From the NCBI GenBank assembly GCA_030728545.1, contig JANQZQ010000038.1, forward strand, positions 1 through 6,851: DNA of 6,851 nt. The letters are read 5' to 3'. Below the pieces are notes generated by a model, which was not told where the DNA came from, did not search any database, and saw nothing but the letters and a program-made list of their open reading frames with translations. This DNA is from Ilumatobacteraceae bacterium. Its GTDB lineage: Bacteria > Actinomycetota > Acidimicrobiia > Acidimicrobiales > Ilumatobacteraceae. Positions within the stretch are counted from its first letter, which is position 1, and the number at the start of each line of letters is the position of its first letter. Position numbers and translations under genes: made by a program. Shown here in pieces: positions 1 through 5,277 of the stretch.

Positions 1-36
1 CGGCACGAGAGCAGCAGCACAACTGAACTCATGAAG

Positions 37-110
37 TGGAGACGATGGGACTCGAACCCACGACCCCCTGCTTGCAAAGCAGGTGCTCTAGCCAGCTGAG
101 CTACGTCCCC
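37..110 (-). tRNA. tRNA-Ala (anticodon UGC)
   Basis: Read on the minus strand the segment folds into a full 74-nt cloverleaf. The acceptor stem is GGGGACG with CGTCTCC and carries one G-T pair. The D arm is GCTC/GAGC, the anticodon stem CCTGC/GCAGG encloses loop TTTGCAA, and the T arm GTGGG/CCCAT encloses TTCGAGT. The anticodon TGC lies at positions 74-76, and the discriminator base A is at 37. CCA is not encoded, so it must be added after transcription. In many actinobacteria this tRNA directly follows tRNA-Ile behind gyrA and DUF3566; here it is about 4.65 kb from it. Confidence 0.97.
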
Positions 111-123
111 GAAACGAAGCCCC

Positions 124-129
124 ACTCTA
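124..129 (-). promoter_or_regulatory. possible -10 box for tRNA-Ala
   Basis: TAGAGT on the minus strand fits the actinobacterial TAnnnT -10 pattern and ends 13 nt before the mature 5' end of tRNA-Ala, leaving room for a short leader removed by RNase P. No clear -35 box is visible. A six-base match like this can arise by chance. Confidence 0.25.
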
Positions 130-142
130 CGGGTGAGATTCG

Positions 143-148
143 TACTCT
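143..148 (+). promoter_or_regulatory. possible -10 box for leaderless YdcF-like gene
   Basis: TACTCT matches TAnnnT and ends 7 nt before the GTG proposed as the start of the YdcF-like gene. That is the spacing expected of leaderless transcripts, which are common in actinobacteria. No Shine-Dalgarno sequence is visible before that GTG, which is consistent with leaderless translation but does not prove it. Confidence 0.25.
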
Positions 149-155
149 TGATGCT

Positions 156-914
156 GTGGCCAAAGATCTCGTTGAACCGCTGTGGTTGCCACTGGTCCTA
201 TTGGTCGGGGTGTGGGTCTACCTCTGGCGTACCTCACGGCTCGAGCGATGGGTAAAAATCATTGGAACTTGCGCTTTGGCGGGTTTGTGGCTGGCGTGCA
301 CACCCCTTTCTGCACTGTTGCTAGAGCGACCACTCATGGTGGAGTCGACGCTCGAAGACGGCTGGTCGCCGCGCTACATCTTTGTATTAAGTGCAGGCTT
401 TGATATTGCAGACCAACCCGAGTTGGATGCCTCGGGCAGAGAAACCGTGCGCCGGGTGAATCGCGGTGTGATGTTGTGGCGCGACTATCCCAACGCCACC
501 CTCGTCATGACTGGCGCCCAGCCAGGTATGCAAGCGCTGCGTGAGCCAGAGCAACAGGGCCAGTTAATGCAGGCCCAAGCCCAACGACTGGGTGTGCCTG
601 CAGCCAACATCATCATTGACGCCATCTCGTTAAACACCAAGGGGCATGCCAAACAAGCACGAGATTCAGCCCTGTTTGCCCCGGATATGGCTTTGGCCAT
701 CGTCACCTCGGACTTTCATCTGCGCCGAGCGCGACGTGAATTCAGTCGGTACTTCAACAACATCCGGATGATCGGCTCTGACCCTGTCATCACCGACAAG
801 TCTTTTTCTGACATCTCTGTGGCATTCCTCATCCCGCGAGTTGACGCAGTAGCCGACACCACGATGTATCTCCGGGAATATGTGGCACTCGCACTCAGCG
901 ATTTCCGCAGCTGA
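156..914 (+). CDS. YdcF/DUF218 family membrane-anchored protein
   Basis: The 252-aa product has two N-terminal membrane segments (about residues 10-24 and 35-56) followed by a DUF218 (YdcF-like) domain. Visible family features are the strand-turn FVLSAGFD at 76-83, the variant NTKGHA motif at 160-165 (family NTxENA) and TSDFHLRRA at 184-192. DUF218 includes SanA, YdcF and ElyC-type proteins linked to envelope or peptidoglycan-precursor processes in E. coli; no specific reaction can be assigned here. The frame stays open upstream to position 36, but that part is antisense to tRNA-Ala. I therefore chose GTG at 156, which keeps both membrane segments and sits behind a possible -10 box. TTG at 186 would remove the start of the first segment. 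The gene is divergent from tRNA-Ala and lies 53 bp before the MgtE-N gene. Confidence 0.85.
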   Translation: MAKDLVEPLWLPLVLLVGVWVYLWRTSRLERWVKIIGTCALAGLWLACTPLSALLLERPLMVESTLEDGWSPRYIFVLSAGFDIADQPELDASGRETVRRVNRGVMLWRDYPNATLVMTGAQPGMQALREPEQQGQLMQAQAQRLGVPAANIIIDAISLNTKGHAKQARDSALFAPDMALAIVTSDFHLRRARREFSRYFNNIRMIGSDPVITDKSFSDISVAFLIPRVDAVADTTMYLREYVALALSDFRS

Positions 915-934
915 AAAATGCTGCAGGTAGCGCT

Positions 935-959
935 GCTTACCCATATATGTATGGGTAGC
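935..959. promoter_or_regulatory. inverted repeat upstream of MgtE-N/CBS gene
   Basis: TACCCATA (938-945) and TATGGGTA (950-957) form a perfect 8-bp inverted repeat around the 4-nt loop TATG. Two more GC pairs (935-936 with 958-959) extend it if T937 is bulged. It starts 20 nt after the YdcF-like stop and ends 8 nt before the GTG start at 968. There is no following T-run, so an intrinsic terminator is unlikely. An operator, or an RNA hairpin covering the start region of the next gene, fits the position better. The pairing is seen; the function is inference. Confidence 0.45.
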
Positions 960-967
960 CTCACGTC

Positions 968-2224
968 GTGTTAGCCACGACCGACCTCATCTATGCATAT
1001 CGCATCATGCGGTTGCCGCTACTAGATGCCGGTGGTGCCTTCATCGGAAAGATCGATGACATTGTCGTAGTTCCGGGGCGATCCACCGAGGCACCTCGTG
1101 TCTTGGGTTACGTCGCCACCAGTCAACGGCGGAGAATCTTTGTTTCAGCCGCCCGCGTGGCGTCGCTCGACAACAGTGGGGTGCGGCTCAAAAGTTACGA
1201 CCTTGATTTGAACCCGTTTCGTACCCGTGAGGGTGAGCGTTTACTTGCTGCTGATGTTTTTGACCAGCACTACGGCAACGAAACAGTTGCCGACGTTGCC
1301 CTGCAATACCACGGTGGCCACCACCCAGCTTGGTACGTCGCCAAGGTTCGTTTGACCAAACGCAGTTCACTACTGGCGCGCCCGACATTTCGATTGGTCG
1401 ACTGGCATGAAGTTGCATCACTCTTTGCACCAACCACCCCGATTGCAGCCGAGGCGGCGCGGCTACGCAATATGCACCCAAGTGATGTCGCAACATTTAT
1501 TGCTTCTCTCCCGATTGAACAACGTCGCATGATTGCCGCAGCCATGGATGACGAGCGTTTAGCTGACGTGCTGGAAGAACTGCCCGAAGACGAGCAATTG
1601 CGGCTGATCGAAGGCTTGGATTTAGACCGCTTGAACAGCGTGTTTGATGAAATGGAGTTCGACGATCTAGCCGACTTGCTCGGCAAGATGGGCACCGAAC
1701 AGCGCGCTCAAGTGTTGGAATCCATGGACGAAGATGATGCCGACACGATGCGTCAACTGCTGTCGTGGCCCGAAGGCACCGCTGGGGCACTGATGACCCC
1801 AGAAGTGATCGTGCTGTCACCCGAGGCCACCGTGGCTGAAGCTTTGGCCCATGTGCGCGACCCTGAACGACATGTATCGATTGCCGCTCAAGTGTTCGTC
1901 ACCCATGGCCCCCATGAACCGCCAACCGGGGGCTACATGGGTGTAGTGCATTTTCAACGACTGCTGCGTGAGCCTCCCCAAACAAAACTGAAAGATTGCT
2001 TACAACACGAACCAACCATCCCTCCTACGTTGAACGAACGTGACGTCATGATTCGACTTGCTACCTACAATTTGCTGTCGGTTGCAGTAGTTGACTCGGG
2101 CAACCACTTGCTGGGTGCCATCACCGTCGACGACGTGCTTGATCGTGCTCTACCTGCCGGTTGGCGTCGTCAACGCCTCAAGTCAGAAACAGAATCACTC
2201 TCTGCTGCGCGAGGAACCTCATGA
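968..2224 (+). CDS. soluble MgtE N-domain / CBS-pair protein
   Basis: This 418-aa protein has three parts: a PRC-barrel-like N-terminus (about residues 9-65), an acidic helical MgtE N-terminal superhelix (about 165-268) with repeated LP and DD/EE motifs, and a CBS pair (about 277-395) opening with GTAGALMT at 270-277. It lacks the MgtE transmembrane pore, so it is not itself a magnesium channel. In MgtE these cytosolic domains bind Mg2+ and gate the pore, and CBS pairs often bind adenine nucleotides, so a sensor or adaptor role is inferred. The GTG start at 968 is chosen because the barrel's first strand begins almost at once; ATG at 1007 would cut into it. No good Shine-Dalgarno is visible, and an inverted repeat sits just upstream. 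The stop overlaps the DUF1003 start by 4 nt. The pair resembles M. tuberculosis Rv1232c/Rv1231c. Confidence 0.9.
   Translation: MLATTDLIYAYRIMRLPLLDAGGAFIGKIDDIVVVPGRSTEAPRVLGYVATSQRRRIFVSAARVASLDNSGVRLKSYDLDLNPFRTREGERLLAADVFDQHYGNETVADVALQYHGGHHPAWYVAKVRLTKRSSLLARPTFRLVDWHEVASLFAPTTPIAAEAARLRNMHPSDVATFIASLPIEQRRMIAAAMDDERLADVLEELPEDEQLRLIEGLDLDRLNSVFDEMEFDDLADLLGKMGTEQRAQVLESMDEDDADTMRQLLSWPEGTAGALMTPEVIVLSPEATVAEALAHVRDPERHVSIAAQVFVTHGPHEPPTGGYMGVVHFQRLLREPPQTKLKDCLQHEPTIPPTLNERDVMIRLATYNLLSVAVVDSGNHLLGAITVDDVLDRALPAGWRRQRLKSETESLSAARGTS
2211..2216 (+). promoter_or_regulatory. ribosome binding site of DUF1003 gene
   Basis: GAGGAA lies 4 nt before ATG 2221, inside the last codons of the MgtE-N gene. 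It supports ATG 2221, and not the upstream in-frame TTG at 2161, as the DUF1003 start, and suggests re-initiation by ribosomes finishing the upstream gene. Confidence 0.7.
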
Positions 2225-2739
2225 AACGTCGTGAAAACCTGGCGAATCCGCGCTATCGCCGCAAATTGAACGTGTCCTACGAGGCCGGTGCATTCGGACG
2301 CTTTTCTGAAGGCGTTGCCCGGAACCTTGGCACTGCCCGATTCCTCGTCGTGCAAACGTTTCTTGTCATTGTCTGGATTGCAATCAATGTGTTGTCCATC
2401 GCCCTGCGTTGGGACCCATACCCGTTCATCTTGTTGAACCTCATGTTTTCTGTGCAAGCGGCATACGCCGCACCGCTCATTTTGTTGGCCCAAAACCGCC
2501 AAGAAGATCGCGATAGTCACGCCCTGGAAAATGATCGCGCTATCGCCACACGAACTCAGGAGAACGCCGAATACTTAGCCCGTGAATTGGCTGCTGTGCG
2601 GCTTGCATTGTCAAACACGGTGACCACCAGCGAATTGAGAGACTCACTTGATGCGCTCAGTGCGCGGATGGAGCAATTGTTGAATGCCCCTGCTGGGCCG
2701 TCAACACCAGGCGCACCGCCTGCGCAGTTGCCGCGCTGA
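2221..2739 (+). CDS. DUF1003 family membrane protein
   Basis: This 172-aa protein has a basic N-terminus, two membrane helices (about residues 40-63 and 67-90) and the DUF1003 signature DPYPFILLNLMFSVQAAYA followed by PLILLAQNRQEDRD. A likely coiled coil (about 105-155) and a Pro/Ala-rich tail (157-172) complete it. The frame is open to 2161, but ATG 2221 is preferred: it overlaps the previous stop as ATGA, has a GAGGA motif before it, and the upstream residues would only retranslate the MgtE-N 3' end. The biochemical role of DUF1003 is not known. Tight coupling to the MgtE-N/CBS gene suggests that the two products form a membrane complex. The 3' end overlaps the convergent hydrolase gene by 83 bp, within the low-complexity tails of both proteins. 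Confidence 0.92.
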   Translation: MKRRENLANPRYRRKLNVSYEAGAFGRFSEGVARNLGTARFLVVQTFLVIVWIAINVLSIALRWDPYPFILLNLMFSVQAAYAAPLILLAQNRQEDRDSHALENDRAIATRTQENAEYLARELAAVRLALSNTVTTSELRDSLDALSARMEQLLNAPAGPSTPGAPPAQLPR

Positions 2740-3550
2740 ACTCCTGCGGCTTGCTGACGTTCACAAAATGGTCAGCTACCAACGGCACAACTTGCGCACG
2801 GGTGAGATCGGCCAACGCCTGTTGTTTTCGTGGGGGCACCAATTGATCGTTGACGGTAAGCACGACACTCGTCGGAACGCCGAGTGCACCGGCCCAAGGT
2901 CGGGCATCAAATTTTGCAATTGCCCGACCAGCTTGCACCATATGCCACTGGTCGCTGCGGCGCCACTCAGCAAGCATCCATCCCAGATGTCGTCGCAACG
3001 GGTGACGACGTGTAATGCGCCGCGCAAATACCAGCCGCACGGTGCTCGGACGAATGAATCGACGGGTAATCGGGCCGAGTGCTCGCATAACGCGCATTCG
3101 TGACCGATCGCGTGCGGTTGCGCGCCACTCCAAAGCGGTTGCCTGCAGCACGAGACCTGTTACCAAGTGGGGATGTTGCTTCGCCATGAGCATGGCAATT
3201 GGCCCGCCCATAGAAAAGCCCACAGCCACTACTGCCGACACACCAAGCTCTTTGCATACGGCTGCTGCATCGTCGGCACAATCTTCCAGGGTGAACTTGA
3301 CATCGGGGCGTAAACCGTGCCCGTGCCCGCGATGATCGATGCCAATGACCGTCGCAAACTCGCTCAGTTCGTGATATGCCGTGAAAAAATTGAGGTCGCT
3401 CGTTGCAGTCCACCCGTGCAACAGCAACACCACGGGTGCCACAGGGTCGACATGCACGGCATGGCGCACAAAGAATTCGCCACGCCCCGGCACCAACACC
3501 AGTCGGGCAGGCAGCAAGGCCGGTGGGTCAATGTCGTAACGAGTCGGCAT
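2657..3550 (-). CDS. alpha/beta hydrolase
   Basis: This 297-aa protein has the classic alpha/beta hydrolase layout. The oxyanion-side motif HGW is at residues 45-47 and the DHRGHG turn at 72-77. The nucleophile elbow is GFSMGG (111-116) with Ser113. The probable acid is Asp235 (VNDQLVPP) and the probable general base His261 (ADHF). A basic cap region of about residues 142-210 is rich in Arg and may be the lid; it gives no hint of substrate. Family members include esterases, lipases, epoxide hydrolases and C-C bond hydrolases, so the substrate is left open. The gene lies 45 nt downstream of the saccharopine-dehydrogenase-like gene on the same strand with no terminator between, so co-transcription is likely. 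The Shine-Dalgarno before ATG 3550 is weak. The last 83 bp overlap the DUF1003 gene in antisense. Confidence 0.93.
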   Translation of the reverse strand: MPTRYDIDPPALLPARLVLVPGRGEFFVRHAVHVDPVAPVVLLLHGWTATSDLNFFTAYHELSEFATVIGIDHRGHGHGLRPDVKFTLEDCADDAAAVCKELGVSAVVAVGFSMGGPIAMLMAKQHPHLVTGLVLQATALEWRATARDRSRMRVMRALGPITRRFIRPSTVRLVFARRITRRHPLRRHLGWMLAEWRRSDQWHMVQAGRAIAKFDARPWAGALGVPTSVVLTVNDQLVPPRKQQALADLTRAQVVPLVADHFVNVSKPQEFSAATAQAVRLVLTAQQGHSTIAPSAH

Positions 3551-3595
3551 CGGGTCGCAACCTATCTGGATGCTGTCAGTTGAGGAAACGCCGGC

Positions 3596-4597
3596 TCAAT
3601 GAGACGAGGTGCCGACGAATTCACTCAATCGCACGCCTGCGTCAAGCACATCGTGGAGCACAGCATCATTCGGTGACTCTTCGTCGCCCAACACACGGAC
3701 TCCACTAGCAAATCCACCAGCAATCACGTTGCGTGCTGCAGCAAATGCCACCGCGCTGGCCAGATTTGCCACCCGATCAGCGGCACCAATCACCTCCACG
3801 TGGCGTGCCTGATTTCGCCAGCCGCGCACCTCTACGCGCAGCGCACCAGTACCCCCTTCGGCATGAGGTGGGGTAAGCATCGGCAGCCGCGCGGTGAGCC
3901 GATCGCGACGAGTTGCTGAAACACGCACGGTCACGCGGGTGAGGCTGGCAACACCGTGATGAAGCACGATGGGGTCGGCCAATTCGGCACGATAACAATC
4001 GCGTGGCCCAACTGGGTCGGGAAACCAACACAACTCGCGCCCACTTCCAGCAGGGCGCCGCAGCCAATCACCATCGTGCCAACCAATTGACTGGCGGGAC
4101 AATGCCCGGTGATGTTGTTGGGCGCACGCTGGGCCGGCAGTGCCGTGCACCGCGACATGTGTTTCATCAATTTCATCGAATCGTTTCGACAGCAAATGAA
4201 CCAACAAACCAGACAGACCTGGTGAGGCTGTTGCCCCGACCACCAGCGTTTGCCGCATCTGGCGGGCTACGGCATCAAGGTCAAGTAGCGCAAGTACGTC
4301 TTCAACGTCGTCGCTACACGACACCACGCTGACACCGGCTTCAAGTAATCGCCGGGCAGCCTTGGCGTGCGGTGCCGGACACGCCAACACCACCACATTG
4401 GTGGTGAGCATTTGTGTGCTCGACACAGCCGAGACTTTATTGGTGGCGCGTGGGTTGGTGTCGCGTGAGAACTTCTCCACCACACGATGCGCCACCACTG
4501 GGTTGGTGTCATTCACATACAAGTGCACCTGACCACTAGCCACCAAGTGCTCCACCACACGTGCCCCTGTTACGCCTGCGCCGATGACCCCAATCAT
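3596..4597 (-). CDS. saccharopine dehydrogenase-like NAD(P)-binding protein
   Basis: This 333-aa protein begins directly with a Rossmann strand and the dinucleotide motif GAGVTG (residues 6-11). An acidic residue (Asp30) stands at the end of the second strand, where NAD(H) ribose is usually bound. ASPGLSGLL (124-132) resembles the conserved PG turn of saccharopine-dehydrogenase-like proteins. HGTAGPACAQQHHRAL (151-166) looks like a conserved core motif. The C-terminal half has the alternating strands of the substrate/dimer domain and an Ala-rich helix at 278-290. The family reduces or oxidises amino-acid or sugar-type substrates, but several branches have no known reaction, so no EC class is given. 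ATG 4597 is 7 nt after the stop of the 46-aa ORF, with no strong Shine-Dalgarno, and a 10-bp inverted repeat lies 13 nt upstream. The hydrolase gene follows 45 nt later. Confidence 0.8.
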   Translation of the reverse strand: MIGVIGAGVTGARVVEHLVASGQVHLYVNDTNPVVAHRVVEKFSRDTNPRATNKVSAVSSTQMLTTNVVVLACPAPHAKAARRLLEAGVSVVSCSDDVEDVLALLDLDAVARQMRQTLVVGATASPGLSGLLVHLLSKRFDEIDETHVAVHGTAGPACAQQHHRALSRQSIGWHDGDWLRRPAGSGRELCWFPDPVGPRDCYRAELADPIVLHHGVASLTRVTVRVSATRRDRLTARLPMLTPPHAEGGTGALRVEVRGWRNQARHVEVIGAADRVANLASAVAFAAARNVIAGGFASGVRVLGDEESPNDAVLHDVLDAGVRLSEFVGTSSH

Positions 4598-4604
4598 TGA
4601 TCTG

Positions 4605-4745
4605 TCATTTGGGTGGCGTATACGTACGCCACCCGCCCTGTTTGGTGGTCACTCGAGATTTACTGCTGCCACCTCCGAAGCGCAGAATGCCAACAACGGC
4701 AGACGCCACGGAAAGCACGAGGAGGAGGCGCCGGAAGAGTTTCAT
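4605..4745 (-). CDS. 46-aa small membrane protein (hypothetical)
   Basis: An ATG at 4745, 16 nt after the 3' end of tRNA-Ile, opens a 46-codon frame ending in TGA 7 nt before the start of the saccharopine-dehydrogenase-like gene. The product begins MKLFRRLLLVLSVASAVVG, a positively charged start followed by one hydrophobic helix (about residues 7-22). A Gly/Ser/Lys linker follows, then a polar C-terminus GGWRTYTPPK. This has the look of the short single-span proteins of actinobacteria that end in a G-W-R motif, but I cannot name a family. An AGGA lies only 2 nt before the ATG, a poor Shine-Dalgarno spacing. Its last codons (38-45) contain a perfect 10-bp inverted repeat. It fills the whole space between its neighbours, which supports it being a real gene. 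Confidence 0.6.
   Translation of the reverse strand: MKLFRRLLLVLSVASAVVGILRFGGGSSKSRVTTKQGGWRTYTPPK
4611..4634 (-). promoter_or_regulatory. 10-bp inverted repeat before dehydrogenase-like gene
   Basis: GGGTGGCGTA (4611-4620) and TACGCCACCC (4625-4634) are exact reverse complements separated by 4 nt. In the minus-strand transcript they form a stable hairpin ending 13 nt before ATG 4597, inside codons 38-45 of the 46-aa ORF. The bases after it are AAATGACAG, not a U-run, so it is not a standard intrinsic terminator. It could limit translation of the downstream gene, act as an RNase or attenuation site, or bind a protein as DNA. The pairing is certain; the role is inferred. Confidence 0.55.
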
Positions 4746-4761
4746 CGTCCTGATCTGTTCG

Positions 4762-4835
4762 TGGGGCTAACAAGAATCGAACTTGTGACCTCATCCTTAT
4801 CAGGGATGCGCTCTAACCAACTGAGCTATAGCCCC
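4762..4835 (-). tRNA. tRNA-Ile (anticodon GAU)
   Basis: The minus strand gives a full 74-nt cloverleaf. The acceptor stem is GGGGCTA with TAGCCCC, the D arm GCTC/GAGC, the anticodon loop CTGATAA with anticodon GAT at 4799-4801, and the T arm ACAAG/CTTGT around TTCGATT. The discriminator A is at 4762, and CCA is not encoded. It starts 25 nt after the DUF3566 stop, with no promoter seen between, so it is probably cut from a longer gyrA-DUF3566 transcript or driven from within the DUF3566 gene. This position behind gyrA and DUF3566 is usual in actinobacteria. Confidence 0.97.
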
Positions 4836-4860
4836 TTATCGGGAGTTTCATCCTAAGGGG
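4832..4860 (-). promoter_or_regulatory. inverted repeat spanning tRNA-Ile leader and 5' acceptor strand
   Basis: CCCCTTA at 4832-4838 and TAAGGGG at 4854-4860 are exact reverse complements with a 15-nt loop. In the transcript the sequence just after the DUF3566 stop could pair with the first four bases of tRNA-Ile, competing with its acceptor stem. It could influence 5' processing or transcript stability; equally it may be a chance 7-bp match. Confidence 0.3.
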
Positions 4861-5277
4861 TTATTCATCAGACGAATCAAGTACCACTTCCTCTTCCAGC
4901 ACCGTTACGCGCACGCCGCCAACCAATTCGGTAATGAGGTTAAACATCACCGCACCAATAACCCAGAGTGCAGTACCAAGGATCGCCGCAAGTAGGCCAA
5001 AGGCCAAGAAGTTAGAAAACAGTGCCGCCCCATTGAACGTGAATGACTCCCACCCGAATGACTCAAAGAAATTTTCAACATTGTCGATCGTGCCGGTGGA
5101 AGTGGCGACACTCCACAACAAGGCCATCGCCACCAGCGCGATAATGAACACCACGAGGTGAAAAACGAGGCCAACTTTGAACACGCTCCACACATCAATG
5201 TCACGCACCACGCGAGTCACGCGCCGCATACGCGGGCGACGCTCAATGGGCGCAGATGGCGCTGGTGTCTTGCTCAT
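4861..5277 (-). CDS. DUF3566 transmembrane protein
   Basis: This 138-aa protein matches DUF3566 over nearly its whole length. After a Pro/Arg-rich cytoplasmic start it shows RRVTRVVRDIDVWSVFKVG (residues 18-36), where family members have a near-identical run. A first membrane helix (about 33-56) follows, then an outer loop with IDNVENFFESFGW (64-76), a second helix (about 86-115) and the ending LITELVGGVRVTVLEEE (114-130). The family is almost confined to actinobacteria and usually sits just after gyrA; its function is not established. The start overlaps the stop of the TadE-like gene as ATGA, so the two are probably translationally coupled. tRNA-Ile begins 25 nt downstream. Confidence 0.96.
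   Translation of the reverse strand: MSKTPAPSAPIERRPRMRRVTRVVRDIDVWSVFKVGLVFHLVVFIIALVAMALLWSVATSTGTIDNVENFFESFGWESFTFNGAALFSNFLAFGLLAAILGTALWVIGAVMFNLITELVGGVRVTVLEEEVVLDSSDE

Noticed and set aside
1..9. CGGCACGAG at the very start matches part of a common cDNA cloning adaptor
   Set aside because: Nine bases at an arbitrary window edge can match by chance, and the rest is ordinary bacterial genome sequence.
1..32. Possible start of another minus-strand gene (ATG at 32, reading MSSVVLLLSC) just after tRNA-Ala
   Set aside because: Only about ten codons are inside the window; it looks like a signal peptide start but cannot be supported.
1270..1695. 141-codon minus-strand ORF in the MgtE-N gene
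   Set aside because: Ser- and Arg-rich low-complexity product antisense to a well-supported conserved gene.
2161..2220. TTG start extending the DUF1003 protein by 20 residues
   Set aside because: The added residues only overlap the 3' end of the MgtE-N gene; ATG 2221 has a Shine-Dalgarno and the common ATGA overlap.
2711..2750. Short GC hairpins near the convergent gene ends as a terminator
   Set aside because: Stems are only 5 bp and none is followed by a T-run on either strand.
2684..3103. 139-codon plus-strand ORF opposite the hydrolase gene
   Set aside because: It is antisense to a hydrolase with intact catalytic motifs, and its translation is rich in Cys, His and Arg with no recognisable fold.
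4598..4758. 8-base repeat ACAGATCA before both the micro-ORF and the dehydrogenase-like gene (minus strand)
   Set aside because: Two copies of an 8-mer within about 160 bases are too little to call a regulatory repeat.
4584..4856. 90-codon plus-strand ORF across tRNA-Ile
   Set aside because: Much of it is the antisense translation of tRNA-Ile (LTRIELVTSSLSGMRSNQLSY), a well-known artefact; the minus strand explains the rest with the micro-ORF.
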